Source of the DNA: Rheum nobile
Taxonomy: Eukaryota > Streptophyta > Magnoliopsida > Caryophyllales > Polygonaceae
Direction: 5' to 3'
DNA: 64,000 nt
Assembly (NCBI GenBank): GCA_027886185.1
Contig: WOAB01000109.1
Span: forward strand, 10,706,501-10,770,500
Position numbers and translations under genes: made by a program. Below, in pieces: positions 32,470 through 43,756 of the stretch (position 1 is its first letter; every line of letters starts with the position of its first letter). The notes under the pieces were generated by a model. It had not been told where the DNA came from. It saw nothing but the letters and a program-made list of their open reading frames with translations, and did not search any database.

Positions 32470-33302
32470 ATGTGGGAATTTTTAATAGTCATATGGAGCT
32501 TCATTGGAATGGTGAGAGATCATGGTCTTTTATTCCGAGACATGGGACCCATTATCTCCTTAGGTTTTTGTGATTTGTATGGAGTTTCTTTCTCACCTTA
32601 TCCAAGAAGCGGTTGTGGATGGGCAGTGGACTCCTGTTGTTGTTGTTGTTGGCGGGGTTCCGATTTCACATCTGTTTTTCGCAGATGATCTTATGTTATT
32701 CCGGATAAAATCTGCTTATACTTTGAGGGGAGAAAGTAAATTTCTCTAAAAGCAGCATGACGTTTTCTAGCAAATTAAATTGCCGATATATTGTATGAAA
32801 TCTGATGCTAGTGCTCTCCGACTTTGACTCATACATAGGCGTCCATGTGGGTGGGGCCGGGGAGGCAGCTTACCAGTGGCAAAATACAGGTTCTTGCTCG
32901 AAAGAGTTGCTGCTAGACTTAAAGGTACGTACGTTGGAAAGCTAAATTTTTGTCTATGACGGGACGAGCTGAGTTGCGCTTTCCAAATCGGTTTTGACTA
33001 GCCTTCCGGTTCATGTGATGCAAGCGACCAAGGTAAGGTCTCTTGTACGATCTGTGATGCTAGCTATAGACCAACAGGTCCGGGGCTTCATTTGGGGTTC
33101 GACGTCACCTGCGCAGCCACTGCGGGATTAGATCGATGAGGCAATCTAATGCAGCGTCGCTTCGCACATGTGGAAAGGCATTGTCCATGGAGCCGGGCTG
33201 CTATCTAAAGGCCGACTGCTGATCGAGTCTATCGACAAGCAAGGTTGTTTGGCGCCATTCTAGTTCTGGAAACTTCTCTGTCGGCTCGGCACTAAAGGTG
33301 TT
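32470..33302 (+). pseudogene. LINE (L1-type) reverse transcriptase remnant
   Basis: Decayed non-LTR reverse transcriptase in three frames. Recognisable in order: MELHWNGERSWSFIPRHG (32,493-); then, one frame over, DPLSP, a stop, and VFVICMEFLSHLIQEAV; then ISHLFFADDLMLF with the catalytic FADD (about 32,660-32,700); a KVNFSKSS-like stretch; SLPVHVMQATK and DQQVRGFIWGST (about 33,000-33,110); SNAASLAHMWKGIVHGAG-like sequence; and GNFSVGSALKVLL from the RVT zinc-binding C-terminal domain. The endonuclease domain and poly-A tail are missing. The GTT run before GGVPISH may be a slippage expansion. Confidence 0.82.
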
Positions 33303-34090
33303 GTTGTAGGGTTTTAGATGCGTATAAGCGGAATTGCAGGAAACTATTTCCTTACATCTAACAAGGATCTCATGCATGAATTGATACGGATCAATTAGGA
33401 GTTAGAGTTACATACCGTTTGATGCGAGTCTGAAACGTTCCTGCAGGATTTCAGCGGAGATCGAAAGCCTCAAGTGTAACTTCTCTAATTGGTCCACACA
33501 AGTTTGGAATCTGGATCACATTTGATCTCGTCTGCTAGAACGACGAACGAAGGAAAACAAACGAAGGCGCGCTTAGCTTCAATTGGAGTGGTACGGCCGT
33601 GCACTTGTGAACTCTTTCACATGTCTATCCGTACGTCTGTCCTTGGAGGAGGATTAACATGTTCACTTTATTTGTTTCCATAAACAATTAATTATATAAG
33701 ATACTATCTTATCATAATTAATGGATATAATATCATTATATTATTTTCATATATCTTCTAACAAGATACCTCCTTATCAAGTAATTATTAATGGTAACTT
33801 TTATCCATTAATAATAAAAGTCTATCTCCCAATTAAAGCCAATGGGCCGAAATCCATGTCCCACATAGGCTTTCGGTTCGATTTGATCCAGCCCAATAAC
33901 TCTATGTGTGACCTCATAGGACCCGGTTATTATAGCCATGGGCCTAACCCGATTAAGTCCATTGATCGTAGTTGGCTTCTAGCAAAGCACTACGACCCCT
34001 AAAATTCCCGGATTGTAAATCTTCATTAATTGTCCTATTCCATTTTCGGTAATTGCACCTTTGATTAAATGACACAATTTCTTCAATATC
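33301..34090 (-). repeat. Probable LTR of an unassigned retrotransposon
   Basis: On the minus strand the sequence ends ...CTTATACGCATCTAAAACCCTACAACA, a common plant LTR terminus, directly against the LINE. At its other side ACAAGTGGGA (about 34,090-34,100 on the minus strand) has the form of a polypurine tract. That arrangement fits a 3' LTR of about 790 bp with the element interior to the right. The second LTR was not found. Confidence 0.5.
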
Positions 34091-34980
34091 CCACTTGTCC
34101 TTAAAACAAGTGTGCAATGTTAAATTCCTTTGTTTCTTAGTGTCTTATTTGATGATATGCTGACATTCATATCTCTTATCAAATTGTTTCTTGAACTCCG
34201 AGTTTGAACTGTCAAATAACGGATGATTACATATAATCCATTCGAGCATGGCCATGCATTTTTCAGTTCTCGCTCTTCAAGTGGCCGAGACACCATTCCT
34301 GTCCAATGTATCATAGTATACATGAAGCAGGAGGACTTCTCCAGTCTTGCATGACTATAGCTCCCACTCAACTTTTGGCAATCCCAATCACTGCCTTTAT
34401 AACTGCCTGTTACGGTCAGCGTTTAACAGCGTCAAAGACATACCAATCATCAAGAGAAACCATATCATACTCATGTCTGAGGAATCTACCAATCATGGTA
34501 TAACTTAAAGATACTTCAAGTCTTTTATGAAAACCTTTAAGGTAGGTCAGTCCCATACGTATCATCCATACATATCTATGTAATCGACTAGACATCTCAA
34601 TGTCCCTATAACCCATGAACCGTGGCGCTATCAGTCAACTTACAATGTGGTCTTTAATAGTGGTCATTTATGTCCAAGTTAATGACTAAGACCATGGACC
34701 TTAAGTAACTCATAACTTCAGTTCACTTAATGGGGTTTCATTCACCACAACACTTATGATGAGTCTATTTGCGAATCATGAATTATTTGGATATTTTATT
34801 CAATTCCAAGCAAAATCAAATAAGAATGAATAATCATATAATCAAGCATAAATTGTGTCTAACATCCATAAAACAAAGTTCATAATGTAAGACAATACAA
34901 TCTCAAAGCCATTCTCGAATGTCCTTGAGCATGATCTTTCAGTTTCATATATATAAAGCTGCAGGAGTAACAACAAAAAC
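34091..34980 (-). other. Non-coding interior of the unassigned LTR element
   Basis: About 900 bp with no coding capacity in any frame; the 83-codon minus frame at 34,120-34,371 resembles no retroelement protein I know. The sequence is compositionally balanced, unlike the AT-rich spacers nearby. This suggests a large non-autonomous (LARD-like) derivative, which is an inference. Confidence 0.4.
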
Positions 34981-34998
34981 ATTTTTCACAAGAGAAAT

Positions 34999-35123
34999 CT
35001 AAGGCGGGTTCAGAGCTAAGAATATGCTTGCTTTGCTGTCATCATCATCAATGTCCATCGTTTTGAAATCATAGTCATCTGCTTCATCTTCATCTGGTGC
35101 ACTCCTACCATTGAAAAGACTTC
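34999..35123 (-). CDS. Probable terminal exon of an unidentified host gene
   Basis: On the minus strand a textbook splice acceptor (TTAATCCAACAG) precedes a 125-bp exon that reads SLFNGRSAPDEDEADDYDF, then KTMDIDDDDSKASIFLALNPP and a stop (34,999-35,001). The acidic composition, clean frame and good acceptor suggest a real C-terminal exon. The family is not recognised. The upstream part of the gene would lie to the right, beyond the CACTA terminus, and was not identified. Part of the exon and its acceptor are duplicated at 35,156-35,214. Confidence 0.45.
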
Positions 35124-35230
35124 CTGTTGGATTAATTGTCACTAGTATAAAAAGGCTTCATCTTCATCTGGTGCACTCCTACCATTGAAAAGACTTTCTG
35201 TAGGATTAATTTAACACTAGTATAAAAAGG
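35082..35230. repeat. Tandem duplication of exon end, splice site and CACTA terminus
   Basis: Two adjacent units, 35,082-35,155 (74 bp) and 35,156-35,230 (75 bp), each run from CTTCATCTTCATCTGG through ACCATTGAAAAGACTT to CACTAGTATAAAAAGG. They differ at a few bases, so the duplication is not brand new. The first copy of the transposon terminus is only 16 bases long and is followed by the second flank copy; the second continues into the CACTA body. Confidence 0.9.
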
Positions 35231-35470
35231 GACGTAAATCATGTATTTTTACCACAGTTTAATTGAACCGCGGTGAGGAATTTAATTAGTCACGGTTGTG
35301 TATGTATCCGGTGTAGGAATTGAAAATTTTAAACACGGACCGCGGTTATTATAAAACACCGAGGTAAAAGAAGGTACTCGGACCACGGTTCTTCTCAAAA
35401 CTGGGGTAAATGTTGTAACTCGGTCCACGGTTCATGTGAATCCGTGGTGCCCTAAACTCCAAGTATCGAT
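35215..35470 (+). mobile_element. CACTA (En/Spm) transposon 5' terminus with subterminal repeats
   Basis: Begins CACTAGTATAAAAAGGG. Within the next 230 bp there are repeated motifs of the form ACCGCGGT or ACCACGGTT in both orientations (about 35,268, 35,338, 35,386 and 35,425), the subterminal transposase-binding pattern of CACTA elements. The matching 3' end (reverse complement of the terminus) was not found in the window, so the element is either incomplete, very large, or ends outside. No transposase gene is visible. Confidence 0.75.
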
Positions 35471-35516
35471 GATCTGTCGCGCTCGACAATTGCTTCATTC
35501 TCGACAATTGCCCTAA

Positions 35517-35686
35517 ACAAGTATCGACGAATTTCCGGCCGGTCTCCTTCAAGCACGAGGCGCATTCTCCGACGAATCCTACTTCAAGCAGTCTCCTTCT
35601 TCATTAGGCCGATTCTTCTCCGACACTCACTCCCTCGTCTCTGCTTCCAATTTCAAATCTTCAATCTTTGCTGCTGCTGTCAACAG
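35517..35686 (+). other. Exon-like open stretch inside the CACTA region
   Basis: A frame without stops for 56 codons, GLLQARGAFSDESYFKQ, then SLGRFFSDTHSLV, ending at a possible splice donor (CAACAG|GTGCGA). Ser/Phe/Arg-rich, like an organelle targeting region. There is no ATG in frame and the product is not recognised. It could be a captured 5' exon of a host gene. Confidence 0.25.
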
Positions 35687-36107
35687 GTGCGATTCAACTG
35701 CCTTCTGCTCTGTTACCTTGTTTAATTTGTCCTCTGTTGAATGCCTGCTTGATTTTCGTGATGCTCAGTAGGCGCTGTTTTGATTGTTTCTCCCTTTGTA
35801 TATGCGGGGGATCTTCCTGACGTTTCAAGCGCTGAATGTTGGTTTTGGGAAATACTGTTACTGCGTCGTTCCATGACCTAGGGTATTTCTGGCCACAAAC
35901 TTATGTATGTTAATTGCTTAACCATTTTCGCAAGACAAAAAGGGCTAGATTCATGTGGTTCATTAGAAATTTCTGACAGGGAGAATGAATCTAGACTTCC
36001 CCAATTCAGATTTGAGGCGGGTGCATGCGAACTTAAAGATCTAACTGTACCAATCAATAAACTTCTTGCACATGAGATGAGGATGTTTTTTTTTTGGGTT
36101 CTCCTTT
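35687..36107. other. Unassigned sequence left of T1
   Basis: No gene is recognised. A short open stretch at about 35,903-36,090 (+) reads RLPQFRFEAGACELKDLTVP, with no homology that I know. The last ten bases, GTTCTCCTTT (36,098-36,107), are the left copy of the T1 target duplication. Confidence 0.5.
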
Positions 36108-36585
36108 GCACCGCTCTTTTTTGATTTCGCACCGCAAGTTAAACGCTACCTCTTATTTTATTTTTTAAACGCTATTATATGATGTGAGAGTTTTTTTTGT
36201 TTTTTTTTTGGATTTATTGAGATTAAAAAAAAAAAAATCGGCTCAATTAAACCAGGTCGGAGTTAAACGCTACGTCGTAGCGTTTAAAATGAACTCGGTT
36301 TAATCGAGCCGATTAAGTTTTAAACGCTACGTCGTTGCATTTTTTTAAAAAAAAAATTCTTCAAAATTGCACTTTTTTCCATAATCATGTAGAGAATTTC
36401 AATACGAGTCCGTATATATAAAATTCGTCCAAAACGGACATCGTTTGCCCCTCCAAAAGCCTAAAAAACGAAGTCTTCCTACCTATTTTTTTTTACAATT
36501 TGGTGCCCAGCATATAGCGCATTGTAGTGAAAATTTTTGGTATTTTCAACATTTTTCTACTATAATTTTGTATAAAATTTTAATA
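36108..36585 (+). repeat. T1 left terminal inverted repeat
   Basis: The outer part (to about 36,350) has several copies of the half-palindrome AAACGCTACGTCGT, one as the complete palindrome AAACGCTACGTCGTAGCGTTT at about 36,268-36,288, plus T-tracts. The inner part (36,370-36,585) holds AATACGAGTCCGT, CCAAAACGGACATCGTTTGCC and GCGCATTGTAGTGAAAATTTT, shared with T2 at 61,585-61,790. Confidence 0.85.
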
Positions 36586-36948
36586 CTATAGTTTTGTATA
36601 ATTTCGTTCATTTATATACTATAGCTATATACTATTGTTATATCGTATAATTATATACTATGGTTATATCGTATAGTTATATACTATTGATATATTGTAT
36701 TGTTATATACTATAGCTATATACTATTGTTATATCATATAGTTATATATATACTATTGTTATATCGTATAGTTATATATATACTATTGCTATATCGTTCA
36801 TTTATATACTATAGTTATATACCATGGTTATATCATATAGTTATATACTATAATTATATATTATGGTTCTAACGTATGGTTATATACAAATTTTATATTG
36901 CATAGTTATATACTACAGTTATATACTATTGTTATATCGTATAGTTAT
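36586..36948. repeat. T1 AT-rich minisatellite, first segment
   Basis: Degenerate tandem units of about 26 bp, roughly GTTATATACTATNGTTATATCGTATA, cut at 36,948 by element F. Frames through it give Tyr/Ile-rich peptides that are array by-products. Confidence 0.9.
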
Positions 36949-37721
36949 TGTAACACCCCCAAATATTCCCTTGGAAAGGCATTACCGCCAGTGACCTCAG
37001 ACATTCTGTCCGATGTCACCCAAGGCTTTACCAGTTGATATAAATCATCAAATAACAATTATGATACAAAATATCATAACTTTCATTTAAAATCATTGTC
37101 TCGGCATTACATTCATAATCCGAAAGACAACCAAAATACATCGGAAGACTTAATACAAGATATATTTAACACAGCGAAAGACTTTAAATAACCAACAAAA
37201 GGGTCTTGATCGCAATGATCACCCGTCAAGGATCTCAACCTGAATAAACTTATCAAAAACATCGTTTGCGTCCATAGTCGCTCTAGCCTTCACGGGATGA
37301 CAACTTATCTGATGTACCGAATCGAACGGATGACACCAGCCAACCATGCAGAGAACAATTACGGTTGGTTAGTCTAATGAAAGACTATGCAAGGGTACAA
37401 AGCAAAGTGGTCCGAAGTAGTCGTATTAGGTTAGACTCATCGTTTCTCGAATAATAACCAATAACGATAGTCAACCACCATACTTCCACCGGAATACAAC
37501 AAGAGGCATGAACAAGAGAAGACTCCAACTGAATTGAGTCTTATGGGAAAATCCAACAAGAAAGACTCCAAAAGATCGAGTCTTTACCACCAAGCATGAC
37601 AAGTATCTGGAACCCTTTTCCACACATAAGTTTAAAGGTCACCAAAGAGCATATTAATTATGTACACCCAAGACACCTATCTTCTTTAATCATAAAACTC
37701 TCAACCAAGTTATAAGTTTTT

Positions 37722-37915
37722 ACACACATGCCTAGCAGGGCATGCATACATATGTTACACCGATCGACATATGCTACATGGGTTCTTTACACACATGCCT
37801 AACAAGGCACGCATACATATGTTGCACCGAGCGACATATGCTACAGGGGATCTTTACACACATGCCTAACAAGCCACGCATACATATGTTGCACCGAGCG
37901 ACATGCTACAGGGGA
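37722..37915 (-). repeat. Tandem 58-67 bp units in element F LTR
   Basis: Three units, each with ACACACATGCCTA, GCATACATATGTT and CACCGA.CGACAT. The other LTR has the same three at 42,056-42,250. The third unit is shortened in both (CGACATGCTAC instead of CGACATATGCTAC). Confidence 0.88.
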
Positions 37916-38906
37916 TCAGAATCCCGATATGAGCACCAGCTGTTGTGCCCTCACCCCCTACCATCGAGGTAGAGTGACTGGTCAATACCTGCAAACGGGG
38001 TTGGATCCTTCCATCCCTCTCACCGGGTTATCAAGAAACGCATAGCCCTCTCTAGGACTACTACTCCTACGAATACTCGTGCTAACTAAACAGTTCAGCA
38101 TACAATCATCACTTTTATGCCTTCAAAGCATAATCATAACAACATATATATATATATCTATATATACAAACCTGCATATATATATCTAGATAATAGCATC
38201 ACTATAACCATATAGTAGCCTAATATCATACAAGTCTCAAAATCATGCTTCGATATAAAAATGGTTCCGGATGAAAACAAGAATCATTCCAACTTGATTA
38301 ACAATCAAACTATTTGATAACCAATGGAATTATGGAATGATAAGCAAGAGCGAACCTCCACTTGCCTTAGATCAGACGAAAGCTTTAACAAGCTTAGAGA
38401 CAACAGATCCTGAGTCTGAAACTGGGACAGATCCTGGACGATAAATCCCTCTGGAACTACCCATAACGAGACCCTAAGTTAGATTCAATATCTACATATA
38501 TGAATCTAAAAGAATACAAAAGGAATCGAAGGAACCAAGCCTCGCTCGCAACCAAACACCCAAGAACACACACACGAACCCAGCATGCCGCGGGTGCGGT
38601 CGGCTCTCACCGCGGGGTGCGGTGGGGTGCGGTGGTGCCTTGCCGCGGGTGCGGCGAGATGACAGAGGCGAGGGTTCTTCGACAGATTTTCAGGGAGAAA
38701 CTCACCCAAATCGATTCGTTCGACTTCGATTCGTTGTGGTTTTGATCTCCCACCACCTTAGATCTTGATTAACACTTAAGAGCACCTTTGTAAACACTCA
38801 AAGGGGTTCGATCTCTTCTCAAACGAAGCTCACAAGCTTGCCAACCATGGAGATTTCAGAGGAAGAAGATGAAGCTCAGCTATGGCTTCTCCTCTACGGT
38901 TTCCTC

Positions 38907-38916
38907 CCTTTTTATA
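38907..38916 (-). promoter_or_regulatory. Probable LTR TATA box (element F)
   Basis: TATAAAAAGG on the minus strand, also present in the right LTR at the equivalent place (about 43,254-43,263). Motif evidence only. Confidence 0.6.
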
Positions 38917-39409
38917 GCCCAAACAAGGAGCTTACCCACATATGACATCAAGGAGGAGGTGGCCCGACCAGATAGATAGGCTAGAAGCCAGCTAAGGCGA
39001 GCTACGGCCTGTGACTTATCGCGATGACATCGGAGCTGACGATGGCCGCGGGGTGCGGCAGGGTGCGGTGGGGGTGCGGTGGCCGACTCGTGACCTCCAC
39101 TGGCATTGGCCTTCGCCACGGGTGCGGCAGGGTGCGGCCAGGGTGCGGTCAAGGCCATTTTTGCCCCCTTTCGTCCGTTTTGTCTTTTCTTACCAAGTGG
39201 TTAAATATTCTCAACCCCGGGTTAAATATATTCGTACACGAAAGACTTTTTAACCCAAAAATACATTAACTGTATTTTATATTACTCAGAAAAATATTAC
39301 AGAGATCAAACATCTCATAGAATGTCCGCACTTCTATGAATTTAATCTGACTTGTAATATGAGCAAGAGAAAATTTCAAAATTACCCTTACAAAATGAGG
39401 GATATTACA

Positions 39410-41284
39410 TTACCTCCCCCTTAAAAGAAGTTTCGACCCCGAAACTTAGGTCGTAAACATCTCAGAGAAGCGTCTATGCATATCCTCCTCAGCTTCCCAA
39501 GTCTCCTAGGTAACTTCTTCTGTTCCTGACTTGGACCACAAAATTCGTACTAACTTGTCGACTCTGAGCTGTCAACATTCTTTGACTTATCAAAGAAGTT
39601 TTCGAGTTTGTCTTGTGACGAAATCCATTGCAATGTCTTCCCACTTCCATTCTGAACTGGAAGAGGTAGTAATTCTCCAATGTATCTTCGCTGTCATGCC
39701 TTATTACTCCTAAAGACCTTACTATTCTTACATAGAAGAATACAACATCTTTCTACTAACCTCATTTCGACTATCCGGTCCTCGAATATCAACAGTACTA
39801 CTACTTAGTACCTCCACTTGTCATATAGACCTTACATAAACGATTCACTTGTTACCTTAATTATATCCGGCCCTTATGCCATATCTTTACCTTATAATCT
39901 TTACTCATGTGATCCCACAATTAGTAATACCACAATCTATGTCTGATTACCTCAACATGATTCACTAATCCATTCCATAGGATTATACTCTTGTCTCACC
40001 CGAACGTGCTATATGATTACCTTAACCAACGTGGGTTACCTTTTTTCCTCAAGTCCACTTGATATCATCCGCAACCTCATCTCTATATATTATACCATGT
40101 AATCATTCTCACTATATCCACAAGATCCTGACCATTATATAATAATGGTCTCCAAAATTATCATAATGACATTATTGTACCTTCAATAGGAGAACACACA
40201 TCTCCCTCACAATTTCCTTATATACAAAATCCCAAGTTCACATCTTAATTCCTTACAATCAAATTATCAACTCTTAGTAACCTCGAAACATTACATCCTC
40301 AATTTTCTTAAAGGTACCTCTTACAATTCCATCATTTATCTGGAAGTAAGTTTGACCTTATGCCATCTCTAACTTAAATCCTTACAAGAATAATTTAACA
40401 TATCTCTTTAAACAATTTCTAACTTAACTCCTTTAAGATTCAAGAACAATCACAATATCTTATTCCTACGTTCCTCGAAACGTATCACATAAGTTATTAC
40501 TCCTATTTCCTCAAAGAGAGTGATACCATAAGCCTTATAGATGACATACTCACAAGATGTCAATCCTTGACAATTTCCAAGAGTCCTAACTCTTCATCTT
40601 CTGGAAATTCCACTTATCGAGTCCAACGACTCGTACTGTCTTAAATGACTTATTTCTAACTTAAAATCCTTATATTCCTCACACAATCTACTATCCATCC
40701 AGGACTTAATCGCATCATTTCCTTATATTACCTCAAACGAATCTCAAATAGATCTCCCCAAAGGACACCTATGATCTCGTACACTTCGCTTTTCCAAAAG
40801 CTTTAACCATTGGTCCTACATGGGTCATACTTACGGATTACCAAACTACGGAGATTATCGACACACGTCGTTGCTTCTGCACCAGCATGAACCGTATCTC
40901 TTGTGTTCACCATCAGCTGATGAACTCTAACCAAGTTACTAGGTTCTACAATCTCAAATCACGACGAGGGAACCGGGAACTCAAACCTATCTTAGAGATG
41001 GAGGAGCCGTCTCGGCTTCTTCCGAGTCCTTCTGAAGAAAAAGGAATGCACCCATATTCTTACGGGGTAAGAAGAGAGTTAGTCTTTCTAAATATGGAAG
41101 TGAACTTCCATATCAGACTAAAGAAGAAGGCACGACTAGAACGACAAAATTTTCATTTGAAAATTCAGAGCCTTCGAAAACGTTTCTCAGTTTCAAACGA
41201 GTAAACGGTTTATAAAAGTTTTGTTCCCAATAAAACATTTTAAAACCCACCCGTTTAAAAAAAATTCGGCTCTGATACCAAATC
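39410..41284 (-). other. Residual interior of element F
   Basis: From right to left on the minus strand: primer binding site TGGTATCAGAGCC (41,268-41,280), leader, about 1.5 kb of AT-rich decayed sequence without an open frame, then a recognisable coding tail at 39,453-39,565 reading VDKLVRILWSKSGTEEVT, a stop, ETWEAEEDMHRRF. This is the LW...EEATWE signature at the end of Tekay/chromovirus integrases. The polypurine tract AAGGGGGAGG is at 39,412-39,423. Gag, protease, RT and the integrase core are absent. Confidence 0.8.
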
Positions 41285-43756
41285 TGCAACACCCCCAAAT
41301 ATTCCCTTGGAAAGGCATTACCGCCAGTGACCTCGGACGTTCTGTCCGATGTCACCCAAGGCTTTACCAGTTGATATAAATCATCAAATAACAATTATGA
41401 TACAAAATATCATAACTTTCATTTAAAATCATTGTCTCGGCATTACATCCATAATCCGAAAGACAACCAAAATACAGCGGAAGACTTAATACAAGATATA
41501 TTTAACACAGCGGAAGACTTTAAATAACCAACAAAAGGGTCTTGATCGCAATGATCACCCATCAAGGATCTCAACCTGAGTAAACTTATCAAAAACATCG
41601 TTTGCGTCCATAGTCGCTCTAGCCTTCATGGGATGACAACTTATCTGATGTGCCGAATCGAACGGATGACACCAGCCAACCATGCAGAGTACAATTACGG
41701 TTGGTTAGTCTAATGAAAGACTATGCAAGGGTACAAAGCAGAGTGGTCCGAAGTAGTCGTATTAGGTTAGACTCATCGTTTCTCGAATAATAACCGATAA
41801 CGATAGTCAACCACCATACTTCCACCGGAATACAACAAGAGGCATGAACAAGAGAAGACTCCAACTGAATTGAGTCTTATGGGAAAATCCAACAAGAAAG
41901 ACTCCAAAAGATCGAGTCTTTACCACCAAGCATGACAAGTATCTGGAACCCTTTTTCACACATAAGTTTAAAGGTCACCAAAGAGCATATTAATTATGTA
42001 CACCCAAGACACCTATCTTCTTTAATCATAAAACTCTCAACCAAGTTATAAGCTTTTACACACATGCCTAGCAGGGCATGCATACATATGTTACACCGAT
42101 CGACATATGCTACAGGGGTTCTTTACACACATGCCTAACAAGGCACGCATACATATGTTGCACCGAGCGACATATGCTACATGGGATCTTTACACACATG
42201 CCTAACAAGGCACGCATACATATGTTGCACCGAGCGACATGCTACAGGGGATCGGAATCCCGATATGAGCACCAACTGTTGTGCCCTCACCCCCTACCAC
42301 CGAGGTAGAGTGACTGGTCAATACCTGCAAACGGGGTTGGATCCTTCCATCCCTCTCACCGGGTTATCAAGAAACGCATAGCCCTCTCTAGGACTACTAC
42401 TCCTACGAATACTCGTGCTAACTAAACAGTTCAGCATACAATCATCACTTTTATGCCTTCAAAGCATAATCATAACAACATATATATATATATCTATATA
42501 TACAAACCTGCATATATATATCTAGATAATAGCATCACTATAACCATATAGTAGCCTAATATCATACAAGTCTCAAAATCATGCTTCGATATAAAAATGG
42601 TTCCGGATGAAAACAAGAATCATTCCAACTTGATTAACAATCAAACTATTTGATAACCAATGGAATTATGGAATGATAAGCAAGAGCGAACCGCCACTTG
42701 CCTTAGATCAGACGAAAGCTTTAACAAGCTTAGAGACAACGGATCCTGAGTCTGAAACTGGGATAGATCCTGGACAATAAATCCCTCTGGAACTACCCAT
42801 AACGAGACCCTAAGTTAGATTCAATATCTACATATATGAATCTAAAAGAATACAAAAGGAATCGAAGGAACCAAGCCTCGCTCGCAACCAAACACCCAAG
42901 AACACACACACGAACCCAGCCTGCCGCGGGTGCGGTCGGCTCTCACCGCGGGGTGCGGTGGGGTGCGGTGGTGCCTTGCCGTGGGTGCGGCGAGATGACA
43001 GAGGCGAGGGTTCTTCGATAGATTTTCGGGGAGAAACTCACCCAAATCGATTCGTTCGACTTCGATTTGTTGTGGTTTTGATCTCCCACCACCTTAGATC
43101 TTGATTAACACTTAAGAGCACCTTTGTAAACACTCAAAGGGGTTCGATCTCTTCTCAAACGAAGCTCACAAGCTTGCCAACAATGGAGATTTCAGAGGAA
43201 TTTCAGAGGAAGAAGATGAAGCTCATCTATGGCTTCTCCTCTACGGTTTCCTCCCTTTTTATAGCCCAAACAAGGAGCTTACCCACATATGACATCAAGG
43301 AGGAGGTGGCCCGACCAGATAGATAGGCTAGAAGCCAGCTAAGGCGAGCTACGGCCTGTGACTTATCGCGATGACATCGGAGCTGACGATGGCCATAGGG
43401 TGCGGCAGGGTGCGGTGGGGGTGCGGTGGCCGACTCGTGACCGCCACTGGCATTGGCCTTCGCCGCGGGTGCGGCATGGTGCGGCCAGGGTGCGGTCAAG
43501 GCCATTTTTGCCCCCTTTCGTCCGTTTTGTCTTTTCTTACCAAGTGGTTAAATATTCTTAACCCCGGGTTAAATATATTCGTACACAAACGACTTTTTAA
43601 CCCAAAAATACATTAACTGTATTTTATATTACTCAGAAAAATATTACAGAGATCAAACATCTCATAGAATGTCTGCACTTCTCTGAATTTAATCTGACTT
43701 GTAATATGGGCAAGATAAAATTTCAAAATTACCCTTACAAAATGAGGGATATTACA
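41285..43756 (-). repeat. 5' LTR of element F (right copy)
   Basis: 2,472 bp, partner of 36,949-39,409. It carries a 13-bp local duplication (GATTTCAGAGGAATTTCAGAGGAA near 43,190) that the other LTR lacks. Confidence 0.92.

Larger units (their letters stand above)
36949..39409 (-). repeat. 3' LTR of element F (left copy)
   Basis: 2,461 bp, very similar to 41,285-43,756. Contents on the plus strand: three tandem units of 58-67 bp (37,722-37,915), a (TA)n tract at about 38,144, GGGTGCGG-type GC clusters at 38,583-38,655 and 39,045-39,150, and a minus-strand TATA box (TATAAAAAGG) at 38,907-38,916. The first GC cluster therefore lies in the transcribed leader. Confidence 0.92.
36949..43756 (-). 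mobile_element. Ty3/gypsy element F (Tekay-like), gag-pol lost
   Basis: LTRs 36,949-39,409 and 41,285-43,756; on the plus strand they begin TGTAACACCCCC or TGCAACACCCCC and end GGGATATTACA. Perfect 5-bp duplication GTTAT at 36,944-36,948 and 43,757-43,761, inside the T1 minisatellite. Only 1,875 bp lie between the LTRs: a primer binding site, leader, a decayed stretch, a short integrase/chromodomain tail and a polypurine tract. The LTR sequence is related to that of B (shared TCTGTAATATTTTTCT and GGTAATGCCTTTCCAA-like blocks) but clearly a different subfamily. It must depend on other elements for proteins. Confidence 0.93.

Noticed and set aside
36660..36872. Tyr/Ile-rich frame resembling a membrane protein
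   Set aside because: Translation of the AT minisatellite; repeated at 43,845-44,051, 44,784-45,047 and 47,008-47,211 with unit-dependent differences.
37742..37972. His/Thr/Tyr-rich frame with repeated blocks
   Set aside because: Produced by the 58-67 bp tandem units in the element F LTR; the copy at 42,078-42,308 differs only as the LTRs do.
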